A DNA stretch of 64,000 nucleotides from contig NZ_JAXMOR010000010.1 in NCBI RefSeq assembly GCF_034669705.1, positions 62,001-126,000 of the forward strand, written 5' to 3'. This stretch comes from Marinovum sp034669705. GTDB lineage: Bacteria > Pseudomonadota > Alphaproteobacteria > Rhodobacterales > Rhodobacteraceae. The notes under the pieces are model-generated. The model was not told where the DNA came from. It searched no databases and saw only the letters and a list, made by a program, of their open reading frames with translations. This document shows, in pieces, positions 1 to 12,725 of this stretch (within the stretch, counting starts at the first letter, position 1; the number at the start of each line of letters is the position of its first letter). Both the position numbers and the translations under genes were made by a program.

Positions 1-1
1 C

Positions 2-175
2 TGGTACGCCAAATGGGGCTACTGGACCCTGCTGCTCAGCTGGGCGCCCTTCGGCGATGGCGTCACCGTCGTCGCCGGGGTGCTGCGCACCCGGTTCTGG
101 CTGTTCCTGCTGCTGGTCACCCTTGCCAAGACCGGCCGCTACATCGTGCTGGCCTGGGCCACGGCGCAGATCTGA
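2..175 (+). CDS. YqaA/DedA-like membrane protein, C-terminal part
   Basis: Only the last 57 codons are inside the window, so the start is unseen. The visible protein opens with WYAKWGYWTLLLSWAPFGD and continues with a G-V-T-V-V-A-G-V-L-R stretch and a final hydrophobic segment ending in ATAQI. This matches the C-terminal part of the small YqaA-type SNARE-associated (DedA-related) inner-membrane proteins, whose W-x-P-x-x-G-D-x-x-T-V-x-A-G motif is conserved. The family's exact role is unknown; some DedA members move undecaprenyl phosphate or support membrane potential. It converges on the cytochrome gene, with only a few bases between the two stop codons. Confidence 0.7.
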   Translation, partial: WYAKWGYWTLLLSWAPFGDGVTVVAGVLRTRFWLFLLLVTLAKTGRYIVLAWATAQI

Positions 176-178
176 GCG

Positions 179-646
179 CTATTGCTGCGCCTCGACGCGG
201 CGGTTGAGGTCGTTGTGCCTGGCGATGATCTCCTCGGGCCATTGCGCCTTGATGAAGGCCAGCACCGCCCGGATCTCATCGTCGCTCAGCAGATCGCCGA
301 AGCCCTGCATGTCGGACACAATCGCACCGCCGGTCACCGCCTCGGTGCCCTGTTTGGTGATGGCAAAGAGCTGGGCATCGGAGTGATGCCAGGTGTGGCC
401 GGTCTCGTCATGCGGCGGCGCGCGATAACCGCCGTCGTCGCGGCGATCGCGCCAGTCCTCTTCGCCTTCGAGCGCCGCGCCATGGCAGGCGGCGCAGTTT
501 TCGGCATAGAGCGCCGCGCCCTGCGCGACGGCGGCGCTGTCCCAATAGGGAAACAGCCCTGCCGCATCCTCGGGTCGGTCGGCGCCGGCGAGCGGCGCGG
601 CGGCCAGTGCCAGGGTCAGCGCGAGGGGAATGCCCGGTTTCATCAT
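179..646 (-). CDS. Periplasmic c-type cytochrome, class I
   Basis: The 155-residue protein has an N-terminal signal peptide (hydrophobic core about residues 4-21, likely cleavage after AGA). One haem-binding motif C51-A-A-C-H55 follows, and a methionine in a S-D-M-Q-G-F context (M113) is the likely second axial ligand. The Q-G-x-x-L-Y-x-x-x-C-A-x-C-H layout is that of small mono-haem cytochromes carrying electrons in the periplasm. The partner cannot be told from context because no oxidase or dehydrogenase gene is adjacent. A second ATG lies one codon downstream of the chosen start. The gene is divergent from ispH across about 137 bases. Confidence 0.85.
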   Translation of the reverse strand: MMKPGIPLALTLALAAAPLAGADRPEDAAGLFPYWDSAAVAQGAALYAENCAACHGAALEGEEDWRDRRDDGGYRAPPHDETGHTWHHSDAQLFAITKQGTEAVTGGAIVSDMQGFGDLLSDDEIRAVLAFIKAQWPEEIIARHNDLNRRVEAQQ

Positions 647-783
647 GCCTGTCTCTCCATCTTTGTGCCCCGCCTCGGGGCTTCCTGCGCCGGAAGGTCA
701 AATCACCGCCGCGTGATCTTCGCCGCCACTGGACGCAGGCCGCCGGAACCATTACCTCGACCGCAACAGTCCCGGAGACCGCC

Positions 784-1737
784 ATGACCGCCTTGCCCCA
801 GCTTACGCTCTATCTCGCCGCGCCGCGCGGCTTTTGCGCAGGCGTCGACCGGGCGATCAAGATCGTCGAGATGGCGCTGGAGAAGTGGGGTGCGCCGGTG
901 TTTGTCCGCCACGAGATCGTGCACAACAAGTTTGTGGTCGACGACCTCAAGGCCAAGGGCGCGGTCTTTGTCGAGGAGCTCGAGGAGTGCCCCGATGACC
1001 GGCCGGTGATCTTCTCGGCCCATGGCGTGCCGAAATCGGTGCCGCAGGCGGCCGCGGCGCGCGAGATGGTCTTTGTCGATGCCACCTGCCCGCTGGTGTC
1101 TAAGGTCCATATCGAGGCCCAGCGCCATTTCGAGAACGGCTTGCAAATGATCATGATCGGCCACGCCGGCCATCCCGAGACCGTGGGCACCATGGGCCAG
1201 CTGCCAGAGGGCGAGGTGCTGCTGGTCGAGACCGTCGCCGACGTGGCCGAAGTGGCGGTGCGCGACCCCGGGCGGATCGCCTTCGTCACCCAGACCACCC
1301 TGTCGGTGGATGACACCGCCGAGATTGTCGCAGCGCTCAAGGCGCGGTTTCCGGCCATCGTCGGCCCGCACAAGGAAGACATCTGCTATGCCACCACCAA
1401 CCGCCAGGAGGCGGTCAAGGCGATGGCGGCACGCTGCGACGCCATGCTGGTGGTGGGCGCGCCCAACTCTTCGAACTCGCGCCGGCTGGTCGAGGTCGGC
1501 CGCCGTGCCGGCTGTGGCTATTCGCAGCTGGTCCAGCGCGCCACCGACATCGACTGGCGGGCGCTGGACGGCATCCGCTCGGTCGGCATCACCGCCGGTG
1601 CCTCGGCTCCGGAAGTGCTGGTGAACGAGGTGATCGACGCCTTCAGCGCGCGCTATGACGTCACCGTCGAGCAGGTCGAAACCGCCCGCGAGAACGTCGA
1701 GTTCAAGGTGCCCCGCGTGCTGCGCCAGCCGGCCTGA
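784..1737 (+). CDS. ispH: 4-hydroxy-3-methylbut-2-enyl diphosphate reductase
   Basis: This is the last enzyme of the MEP isoprenoid pathway, reducing HMBPP to IPP and DMAPP with a 4Fe-4S cluster in the cytosol. The three cluster cysteines are visible: C18 in APRGFCAGV, C102 in VDATCPLV and C201 in EDICYATTNRQ. The motifs SAHGVP, GHxGHPE and the S-S-N-S substrate loop are also present. The start at 784 gives 317 residues, the usual family length. The reading frame stays open upstream to 607, but that extension overlaps the cytochrome gene and carries no conserved sequence. It is monocistronic as far as seen. Confidence 0.95.
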   Translation: MTALPQLTLYLAAPRGFCAGVDRAIKIVEMALEKWGAPVFVRHEIVHNKFVVDDLKAKGAVFVEELEECPDDRPVIFSAHGVPKSVPQAAAAREMVFVDATCPLVSKVHIEAQRHFENGLQMIMIGHAGHPETVGTMGQLPEGEVLLVETVADVAEVAVRDPGRIAFVTQTTLSVDDTAEIVAALKARFPAIVGPHKEDICYATTNRQEAVKAMAARCDAMLVVGAPNSSNSRRLVEVGRRAGCGYSQLVQRATDIDWRALDGIRSVGITAGASAPEVLVNEVIDAFSARYDVTVEQVETARENVEFKVPRVLRQPA

Positions 1738-2319
1738 GACCGCCGGGGGATGGCGGCGTCAGACGGTGGCGCGGCGAGCGAAGCCGTTTGCCACTCCCGT
1801 CGCCGGCCGCGGACCCTTTGAATAGTCCCGTGGCGGCCCCGGCACCTCAGAGGTACTCCCGTGGCCGGCCGCGTCTGCGTTGCGCCTCCCGCGGGGCACC
1901 TTGCACTCCATTGTTCCTCTCGCGGCCAGCTTTGCCGCCACCGGCCGGTCGCCACCCCCTCCATCTGGTGTTGCCGCCAGGCCCATGGGCGATAAGGGTC
2001 ACCGGCATCAACCCTAATCCCGGTTAATCTTACCGAGGTTGGAGTTAACATCAGCGCTCGCTGTCGCCGGTCCCCCCTCAGCGCCGGTCCCCCCAGCGCC
2101 GGGCATCCCATTCGAAGCTCACCCTTAACAGCGACTAACCTTAACGCCGGTTAACCTTAACGATTTCGGCCCTGACAGGGATCAACCTTGACGCCAGCCC
2201 CCTGAAGAGCTTCGACCGTGATAAGGCCGCGCCCCGTTGCGCGCGCCCCCAAGGCATCCGGCCTTTGACAGCCCGCCCGCCATCGGGCACCCTCGTGCGA
2301 CCAAACCGCGAGACCCGCC
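1738..2319. other. Repeat-rich intergenic region
   Basis: No convincing gene lies in these 580 bases. It holds two kinds of short repeat: three copies of a 31-base unit starting with A(C/G)TCCCGT, and copies of TAACCTTAACG (2136-2146, 2152-2162) with a weaker relative CAACCTTGACG (2183-2193). Open frames here have no recognisable product. The last 100 bases presumably carry the promoter of the LysE-type gene, but no clear box was found. Confidence 0.6.
1793..1885. repeat. Three tandem 31-bp repeats
   Basis: Units begin at about 1793, 1824 and 1855 with ACTCCCGT, AGTCCCGT and ACTCCCGT, each followed by an imperfect GGCCGGCC-rich tail. The exact 31-base spacing shows a tandem array, but internal similarity away from the core is only partial. 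It lies downstream of ispH and has no open frame worth calling. Confidence 0.55.
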
Positions 2320-2934
2320 ATGCTCAGCCCGCAATTCCTGCTCACCGCCCTCGTCGTCGTGCTCGCCCCCGGGACCGGGGTGATCTACACCGTGGCGCTC
2401 GGTCTCGGACAAGGCCGCCGGGCCGCGCTCTGGGCGGCGCTGGGCTGTACGTTCGGCATCCTGCCGGCACTGCTGGCGGCGGCGCTGGGGTTGGCGGCGC
2501 TGCTGCACAGTTCCGCCCTGCTGTTCAATCTGGTGAAATACGCCGGTGTCGCCTACCTGCTCTGGCTCGCCTGGCAGTCGCTGAAATCCGGTGGCGCGCT
2601 GCAGGTCCGCGCCAGCGACAGCGTCGAGAGCGGACCCCACATTGCCCTGCGGGGGGTGCTGATCAACACGCTCAACCCCAAGCTCTCGATCTTCTTCCTC
2701 GCGCTGCTGCCGCCGTTCCTGTCAGGCAATCCGGCCACGGCAACCGCCGAGATTGCTCTGCTCGGCGGTGTCTTCATGGCGCTCACCTTCGTAGTCTTCG
2801 CGCTCTACGGCGCCTTTGCCGCCGCCGCCCGCCGGCTGATCCTTGGCTCCCGGCGCACCATGGCCTGGCTCAACCGCAGCTTCGCCGGGGTCTTCACACT
2901 GCTCGCCGGACGGCTGGCGCTCGACCGCGCCTGA
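2320..2934 (+). CDS. LysE/RhtB-family amino-acid exporter
   Basis: The 204-residue protein has about six hydrophobic segments and the family hallmarks: an N-terminal P-G-T-G-V-I-Y-T-V stretch with a following G-x-x-x-G-R-R-A-A loop, the L-V-K-Y-A-G-x-x-Y-L-L-W-L-A segment near residue 75, and the central L-I-N-T-L-N-P-K-L-S-I-F-F motif. These inner-membrane proteins export amino acids or related small molecules using the proton gradient; the substrate cannot be predicted. The start at 2320 gives a standard-length protein. It is followed closely by rnhA, possibly in one transcript. Confidence 0.88.
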   Translation: MLSPQFLLTALVVVLAPGTGVIYTVALGLGQGRRAALWAALGCTFGILPALLAAALGLAALLHSSALLFNLVKYAGVAYLLWLAWQSLKSGGALQVRASDSVESGPHIALRGVLINTLNPKLSIFFLALLPPFLSGNPATATAEIALLGGVFMALTFVVFALYGAFAAAARRLILGSRRTMAWLNRSFAGVFTLLAGRLALDRA

Positions 2935-3045
2935 CACCCTTCGCACCGGTCGCCGCCGCCGTCTCGGGCGCGAATGCGCGCATCGCCCTTGCAACCTGCC
3001 GCCGGCTTTGTCATCTGGCGTCAGACCACAGCCAAGGAGTGCCAG

Positions 3046-3498
3046 ATGACCGAGCTTTTCGCCTATACCGACGGCGCCTGTTCCGGCAATCCCGGCCCCG
3101 GCGGCTGGGGTGCGCTGATGCAGGCCAAGGAGGGCAGCACGGTCGTCAAGGAGCGCGAGCTCAAGGGCGGCGAGGCGCGCACCACCAACAACCGCATGGA
3201 ACTTCTGGCGGCGATCCACGCGCTCGAGGCACTGGAGCGGGCGTCGAAGATCACCGTCGTCACCGACAGCGCCTATGTCAAAAACGGCGTCACCGGCTGG
3301 ATCCACGGCTGGAAACGCAACGGCTGGAAGACCGCCGCCAAGAAGCCGGTCAAGAACGTCGAGCTCTGGCAGCGGCTGGACGAGGCGCAGGCGCGCCACG
3401 ACGTGACCTGGGAATGGGTCAAGGGCCACGCCGGCCACCCCGAGAACGAACGCGCCGACGAGTTGGCGCGCGCCGGCATGGCGCCGTTCAAGAGCTGA
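3046..3498 (+). CDS. rnhA: Ribonuclease HI
   Basis: The enzyme cleaves the RNA strand of RNA-DNA hybrids and removes primers and R-loops. The 150-residue sequence shows the complete catalytic set: D9 in YTDGACSGNPGPGGWG, E52 in T-N-N-R-M-E, D74 in V-T-D-S-A-Y-V, and H128/D138 near the C-terminus in the H-x-x-x-x-E-N-E-R-A-D-E-L-A region. ATG at 3046 is chosen because AAGGAG stands just upstream (about 3034-3039) and the family starts here. The longer frame opening at 2974 overlaps the spacer after the exporter. The stop is almost touching the convergent mtgA stop. Confidence 0.96.
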   Translation: MTELFAYTDGACSGNPGPGGWGALMQAKEGSTVVKERELKGGEARTTNNRMELLAAIHALEALERASKITVVTDSAYVKNGVTGWIHGWKRNGWKTAAKKPVKNVELWQRLDEAQARHDVTWEWVKGHAGHPENERADELARAGMAPFKS

Positions 3499-3499
3499 G

Positions 3500-4219
3500 C
3501 TACTGGAAGCAGGCGGCGCGCCCGTCGCGTTCGATCGTCGCCGCCCCGTCGAGGATCGAGGCCGAGCGCTTGCGCAGCCCGGCCGTGGGCTTGCTGGCCG
3601 AACGCTCCTTGGGGTTGGGCAGCACCATGGCCAGCCGCGCCGCCTGGGTCGGCGTCAGCTGGCCGGGTCCGACCCCGAAGTAATGCCGTGCCGCCGCCTC
3701 GACGCCAAAGACCCCCTCGTCAAACTCGGCGACGTTGAGATAGACCTCGAGAATGCGGCGCTTTGACCAGACCGCCTCGACCAGCGGCGTGATCGCCGCC
3801 TCGAGCAGCTTGCGCGCCCAGTTGCGGCCGTGCCAGAGATAGACGTTCTTCACCACCTGCTGGCTGATCGTCGAGGCGCCGCGGGTGCCGCCCTCGGCCA
3901 TCGCCGCCTTGATCGCGGCGACATCGAACCCCCAATGCTGGCAGAAGTTGGCATCCTCGGCCGCCACCGCCGCGCGCGCCATCACCGGCGCGATATGATC
4001 CATCGGCACCCAGACATGGTCGATGCCGCCCAGCCGGGCGCTTTCCTGCCGCATATAGAGCGTCTTCGGCGGGTTGAAGACCGAGAACAGGATCACCGCG
4101 AAAGCCATGATCAGGAAGGCCACCGAGATCGTCCGCAGCACCCAGCGCCGGATCCAGCGGTGCGGACGAAAGGGCGCGCGTTTCGCCGCCGGTTGTTTTG
4201 ATTTTGCCTTGCCTGCCAT
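3500..4219 (-). CDS. mtgA: Monofunctional biosynthetic peptidoglycan transglycosylase
   Basis: This GT51 enzyme polymerises lipid II into glycan strands at the outer face of the inner membrane. The 239 residues comprise a basic cytoplasmic tail (1-29), one transmembrane helix (about 30-48) and the glycosyltransferase domain. Family motifs are present: A-x-x-A-A-E-D-A-x-F with catalytic E88, G-A-S-T-I-S-Q-Q-x-x-K-N, R-K-L-L-E-A and K-R-R-I-L-E-x-Y-L-N. No transpeptidase domain follows, so it is the monofunctional form. A basic, Lys-rich start (MAGKAKSKQ) is normal for this family. Confidence 0.94.
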   Translation of the reverse strand: MAGKAKSKQPAAKRAPFRPHRWIRRWVLRTISVAFLIMAFAVILFSVFNPPKTLYMRQESARLGGIDHVWVPMDHIAPVMARAAVAAEDANFCQHWGFDVAAIKAAMAEGGTRGASTISQQVVKNVYLWHGRNWARKLLEAAITPLVEAVWSKRRILEVYLNVAEFDEGVFGVEAAARHYFGVGPGQLTPTQAARLAMVLPNPKERSASKPTAGLRKRSASILDGAATIERDGRAACFQ

Positions 4220-4317
4220 GCGCGCACATTACCCCCGGATCAAACGCAATCCTAGGCCAACAATCTCCCCCCTGCGCCTTCATCTTGCGCACTAAACCTC
4301 AGGCGGACGGCTATCGT

Positions 4318-4417
4318 AGCGCCATCGGTGCAAGCCCGATGGACGGTCATGCTGGCGCCCTCGGGCAAGCCCGATGGACGGCAATCTCAGCGCCATCGGT
4401 GCGAGTCCGATGGACGG
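4318..4417. repeat. Three palindromic REP-like units
   Basis: Three related units lie in the gap between mtgA and the gltB terminator. Units 1 and 3 fold as CCATCGG-7 nt-CCGATGG, and unit 2 as TCGGGC-AA-GCCCGA with the same GATGGACGG tail. All end in the shared GATGGACGG. They look like a small cluster of repetitive extragenic palindromes; no gene overlaps them. Confidence 0.6.
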
Positions 4418-4470
4418 CGCACAGATCCCCAAGCCTGATCGGCCTGCGCAAGGCAGGTCCAAACGAAATA

Positions 4471-4496
4471 GCGCGCCGGGGTCTCCCCCGGCGCGC
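4471..4496 (-). terminator. Intrinsic terminator of the gltD-GFA-gltB operon
   Basis: A perfect 11-bp stem GCGCGCCGGGG / CCCCGGCGCGC with loop TCTC sits 26 bases past the gltB stop. Read on the minus strand it is followed by TATTTCGTTT, a reasonable T-rich tail. Confidence 0.8.
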
Positions 4497-4521
4497 GTCT
4501 CTTGATCTCTGACGGAGCCGC

Positions 4522-9060
<4,539 letters not shown>

Positions 9061-9063
9061 GGT

Positions 9064-9513
9064 TCAGGATCCTTCCACATTGGCACCGAACGAGGCGAGC
9101 GTCTCTGCCTTCGTCAGCCGCTGATGTTCTCCGCCCAGCTCGAAGCCGGCGGCGTGTTCGTCAAAGAAAATCTCTTTTTCCAGCTCCAGCCCGCTGACAT
9201 CGTCGAGCAGGCCAAGTGCGACTTCGTAATCTCCGGCGCCGTCCTGGCCCTCGTCATAGCGATACCACAGTGCGCTGCCGCATTCCGCGCAGCTGCAGCG
9301 GCTGGCCCACTCAGAGGAGCGGAAGGCGCGGATATGCTCCGCCCCTTCGATCTCGATCTCGGCCGCCTTCACCGAGACCGCGGCCATGGCGACGCCAGCC
9401 CAGCGGCGGCACATCTCACAATGGCAGACGTGGAACGTTTCCGGCACGGTGGCGGTGAAGGACACCGCCCCGCAAAGACACTGGCCGGTCCGACGCGCGG
9501 GCACCGGCCTCAC
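9064..9513 (-). CDS. GFA/CENP-V-family zinc protein inside the glt operon
   Basis: The protein shows the zinc-binding cysteine sets of the GFA (glutathione-dependent formaldehyde-activating enzyme-like) family: C-L-C-G near residue 12, C-H-C-E-M-C-R-R-W, and C-S-C-A-E-C-G-S-A-L-W-Y. Most members have no proven activity; a role with S-hydroxymethylglutathione is only a family suggestion. The GTG at 9511-9513 overlaps the gltD stop codon (GTGA), which argues for translational coupling and fixes the start at 149 residues; a GTG three codons later is an alternative. Its place between gltD and gltB is unusual, since these two are normally adjacent or separated by other genes. Confidence 0.85.
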   Translation of the reverse strand: MRPVPARRTGQCLCGAVSFTATVPETFHVCHCEMCRRWAGVAMAAVSVKAAEIEIEGAEHIRAFRSSEWASRCSCAECGSALWYRYDEGQDGAGDYEVALGLLDDVSGLELEKEIFFDEHAAGFELGGEHQRLTKAETLASFGANVEGS

Positions 9514-10952
9514 TCCGCCGCGATCGGCGAGGTCAGCCTGGCGTCGAGCCGCTTGAGGATCGCGGCGGCGCAGTCGCGCCCGTCGCGGATCGCCCAGACG
9601 ACGAGACTGGCGCCGCGCACGATGTCGCCCACCGCGTAGACCCCTTCGAGATCGGTCGCGCCGGTCTCGAACTCGGCCTTGACGGTGCCCCAGCGGGTGA
9701 CCGACAGCTCGGGCGCGTTCCACAGCGTCGGCAGCTCTTCGGGCTCGAACCCCAGCGCCTTGATCACCAGATCGGCATCCTCGACATAGTCGGAGCCCTC
9801 GATCACCTCGGGCGCCTGACGGCCGGTGGCATCGGGGTGGCCCAGGCGCATGCGCTGCACCATGACACCGGTGACGTCATCGCCGGCAAAGCCCTGCGGC
9901 GCGGTCAGCCATTCGAACTGCACGCCCTCTTCCTCGGCATTGGCGACCTCGCGCTGCGAGCCCGGCATGTTGGTGCGGTCGCGGCGATAGAGGCATTTGA
10001 CGCTCTCGGCACCCTGGCGGATCGCGGTACGGACACAGTCCATCGCGGTGTCGCCGCCGCCGATGACGACGACCTTCTTGCCCTTGGCGTTCAACTCGCC
10101 GCTCTCGTATTCCGGCACCGTGTCGCCGAAGTTGGCGGCGCGGTTCGAGGCGGTGAGATAGTCGATCGCCTTGACGATGCCATTGGCGCCAGAGCCGGGG
10201 CCTTTGAGGTCGCGCGACTTGTAGACCCCGGTGGCGATGATCACCGCGTCATGGGCGGCGCGTATCTCTTCAAAGGAGATATCCTCGCCGACGTTGCAGT
10301 TCAGCTTGAAGGTGACGCCGCCGGCCTCGAGCTGCTTGTTGCGGCGCATGACCACGTGCTTTTCCAGCTTGAAGCCCGGGATGCCATAGGTCAGCAGCCC
10401 GCCGGCGCGGTCATAGCGGTCATAGACGGTGACCTGGATGCCGGCACGGCGCAGCATGTCGGCGGCCGCGAGGCCCCCCGGGCCGGCGCCGATGATACCA
10501 ACGCTCTCGGTGCGCTCCTGCGCCGGGTTGGCGGGCAGCACCCAGCCGTTTTCCCAGGCGGTGTCGGTGATGTATTTCTCGACCGAGCCGATGGTCACGG
10601 TGCCGTGGCCAGACTGCTCGATCACGCAGTTGCCTTCGCAGAGACGGTCCTGCGGGCAGATGCGGCCGCAGATCTCGGGGAAGGTATTGGTGGCCTGAGA
10701 GATCTCATAGGCCTCTTTCAGCCGCCCGGTCGCGGTCAGGTTGAGCCAGTCGGGAATATTGTTGTGCAGCGGACAGTGGCTCTGACAATAGGGCACGCCG
10801 CATTGGCTGCACCGCGACGATTGCTCTTCGGCCTTGGCGCGGGCAAACTCGGCATAGATTTCGTCAAAATCGCTGTTGCGCACATTCGCATCGCGCTTTT
10901 CCGGCATGTCGCGCTCGATCTGCACGAATTTCAACATGGGCTGCTTGGCCAT
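9510..10952 (-). CDS. gltD: Glutamate synthase (NADPH), small subunit
   Basis: The beta subunit takes electrons from NADPH through FAD and passes them to GltB by 4Fe-4S clusters. The 480-residue protein has two N-terminal cysteine sets (C48, C51, C56, C60 and C95, C99, C105, C109), the FAD-binding G-A-G-P-G-G-L-A-A-A motif and the NADPH-binding G-G-G-D-T-A-M-D motif. It is first in the operon and is read before gltB. The 226-base gap to uppP must carry its promoter; no strong boxes were identified on the minus strand. Confidence 0.96.
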   Translation of the reverse strand: MAKQPMLKFVQIERDMPEKRDANVRNSDFDEIYAEFARAKAEEQSSRCSQCGVPYCQSHCPLHNNIPDWLNLTATGRLKEAYEISQATNTFPEICGRICPQDRLCEGNCVIEQSGHGTVTIGSVEKYITDTAWENGWVLPANPAQERTESVGIIGAGPGGLAAADMLRRAGIQVTVYDRYDRAGGLLTYGIPGFKLEKHVVMRRNKQLEAGGVTFKLNCNVGEDISFEEIRAAHDAVIIATGVYKSRDLKGPGSGANGIVKAIDYLTASNRAANFGDTVPEYESGELNAKGKKVVVIGGGDTAMDCVRTAIRQGAESVKCLYRRDRTNMPGSQREVANAEEEGVQFEWLTAPQGFAGDDVTGVMVQRMRLGHPDATGRQAPEVIEGSDYVEDADLVIKALGFEPEELPTLWNAPELSVTRWGTVKAEFETGATDLEGVYAVGDIVRGASLVVWAIRDGRDCAAAILKRLDARLTSPIAAE

Positions 10953-11044
10953 ATCGCTGGAGCTCCGGGTTGTGGTGGCTGTTGCTGCGCTTTTTACATC
11001 AGGGTTTCCGCCATGAAAAGGCAGGAGTGCTGACCTATTATCAT

Positions 11045-11108
11045 GTGAATCGTGGTTTCACGCAGGAAATTTTGCCGCAAGGCAGAAATTTCCGGTCCGA
11101 TACGGACC
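11045..11108 (+). promoter_or_regulatory. Three tandem hairpins upstream of uppP
   Basis: In order: GTGAA-7 nt-TTCAC (11045-11061); GGAAATTT plus TGCC, loop GCAA, then GGCA, a bulged G and AAATTTCC (11065-11093); and GGTCCG-ATA-CGGACC (11094-11108). The middle one has a GNRA-type tetraloop. The gap is shared with gltD, so the element could be an uppP leader, part of either promoter, or a boundary. No known riboswitch class is recognised. Confidence 0.45.
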
Positions 11109-11178
11109 TATATTCCCGTTTCCCTCTGTTTTCCTATGGGTTTATAGAGGCCGTGTTTCTTCAGCAGGGCCAGCCCGC

Positions 11179-11985
11179 ATGACGCTTTTTCATCTTCTGA
11201 TTGTGGCCGTGATTCAGGGCATCACCGAATTCCTGCCAGTTTCGAGCTCCGGCCACCTGATCCTGCTGCCGAATCTCACCGGCATGGCAGACCAGGGCCA
11301 GGCGATCGACGTTGCGGTGCACGTCGGCACCCTGGGCGCGGTGATCCTCTATTTCTGGTCAGACGTGCGGATTGCCTTGGCCGGGCTGCCCCGCCTGATG
11401 CGTGGCCGGACCGACACGCCGGGGGCGCGGCTTGCCTGTCTGCTGATCATCGCGACGGTGCCGGTGATCATCGCGGGACTGCTGCTCAAGCTCACCGGTC
11501 TCGATGACGCCCTGCGCTCGGTCACGGTGATCGGCTGGACCATGCTGATCTTTGGCCTCGTGCTCTGGTGGGCCGACCAGAAGGGCAGTTCGGAGCGCCG
11601 CGCCGAGGACTGGACGACCCGCCACGCCTGGATCCTAGGGCTCTGGCAGGCGGTGGCGCTGATCCCCGGCACCTCGCGCTCGGGCATCGTGATCACCGGC
11701 GCGCGGGCGCTGGGCTATGCGCGTTCAGACGCGGCGCGGCTGTCGATGCTGATGTCGATACCGACGATCCTCGCCTCCGGCGCCCTGCTCGGCGCCGAGG
11801 TGGTGGGCGAGGCCGACTGGGAGATGCTGCGGCTTGCCGGCATCGGCGCAGCCTTCGCCTTTGTCTCGGCGCTGCTGGCGCTGGCGCTGATGATGCGGCT
11901 GCTGCGCTCGGTCAGCTTCACGCCCTATGTGGTCTACCGGGTCGTGCTGGGCATCCTTCTGATCTGGCTGGGCTATACTACCTGA
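11179..11985 (+). CDS. uppP: Undecaprenyl-diphosphatase
   Basis: UppP (BacA family) dephosphorylates undecaprenyl diphosphate at the membrane to recycle the lipid carrier for peptidoglycan and other surface polymers; high dosage gives bacitracin resistance. The 268 residues form eight or so hydrophobic segments. Both catalytic motifs are visible: Q-G-I-T-E17-F-L-P-V-S-S-S-G-H26 and P163-G-T-S-R167-S-G169. It stands alone, with a structured leader candidate upstream. Confidence 0.96.
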   Translation: MTLFHLLIVAVIQGITEFLPVSSSGHLILLPNLTGMADQGQAIDVAVHVGTLGAVILYFWSDVRIALAGLPRLMRGRTDTPGARLACLLIIATVPVIIAGLLLKLTGLDDALRSVTVIGWTMLIFGLVLWWADQKGSSERRAEDWTTRHAWILGLWQAVALIPGTSRSGIVITGARALGYARSDAARLSMLMSIPTILASGALLGAEVVGEADWEMLRLAGIGAAFAFVSALLALALMMRLLRSVSFTPYVVYRVVLGILLIWLGYTT

Positions 11986-12138
11986 CCAGACACCGCGCGC
12001 TGGTACGTACAAGAATTTCTCACCTCAACCGTGATTATTTTGAATTATTCTGTTGCATGGCTTTGCGGTACATGGACGGCAGGGTTTCTGGTGTGGCCTC
12101 TGATGGAAACGCACCAATCGCACGCCATGGAGATCACA

Positions 12139-12660
12139 ATGAAGATTTCGACTTTCGCGACTGCCGCCCTTTTCGCCGCCTCGCTCGCCGGCGGCGCCCT
12201 GGCCCAGGGCACGGTCGAGGACAAGATGACCACGATCAAGCCGGCCTCTGAGGTCGGTGGCCAGCAGATCGGCATGCTCGACTGCACCATCGAGGGTGGC
12301 TGGGGCATGATCCTCGGCTCGTCCAAGGCGGTCAACTGCGCCTTCGAACACCGTGACGGCTCGAAAGAGATGTACGCCGGCTCGATGGACAAGCTAGGGC
12401 TCGACATCGGCATGACCGAGAAAAGCTACATGACCTGGGTCGTCTTCACCACCGCCGAGAACAAGCCCGGCGACATGGCGCTGGCCGGCACCTACCTTGG
12501 CGTTTCGGCCGGGGCGTCGCTGGGCATCGGCCTTGGCGCCAATGCGCTGGTCGGCGGCTCGGGCAAGCAGATCGGTCTGCAGCCGGTCAGCGTCGAGACC
12601 GTCTCGGGCGTGAACATGGCGCTGGCGCTGGCCTCGCTGACATTGACACCGGCGCAATAA
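12139..12660 (+). CDS. DUF992 periplasmic protein
   Basis: The 173-residue product begins with a clear signal peptide (MKISTFATAALFAASLAGGALAQ, cleavage probably after LAQ). The mature part has the DUF992 pattern I-G-x-L-D-C-x-I-x-G-G-W-G-x-I-L-G-S-S-K, with a second Cys in V-N-C-A-F, and the Gly-rich Y-x-G-V-S-A-G-A-S-L-G-I-G-L-G-A-N-A-L-V-G-G-S region typical of this family. Function is unknown; members are found in alphaproteobacterial envelopes. ATG 12139 is preferred over 12127 because GGAGA stands 7 bases before it. A hairpin terminator follows. Confidence 0.82.
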   Translation: MKISTFATAALFAASLAGGALAQGTVEDKMTTIKPASEVGGQQIGMLDCTIEGGWGMILGSSKAVNCAFEHRDGSKEMYAGSMDKLGLDIGMTEKSYMTWVVFTTAENKPGDMALAGTYLGVSAGASLGIGLGANALVGGSGKQIGLQPVSVETVSGVNMALALASLTLTPAQ

Positions 12661-12681
12661 TCCGCGCAGATCGGTGTGAAC

Positions 12682-12701
12682 GGGCCCGGGCAACCGGGCC
12701 C
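12682..12701 (+). terminator. Hairpin terminator after the DUF992 gene
   Basis: A perfect 8-bp stem GGGCCCGG / CCGGGCCC with loop GCAA is followed by TCTTGCATTT. It separates the DUF992 gene from the MipA/OmpV gene. Confidence 0.65.
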
Positions 12702-12725
12702 TCTTGCATTTGAAAGGACACCACC

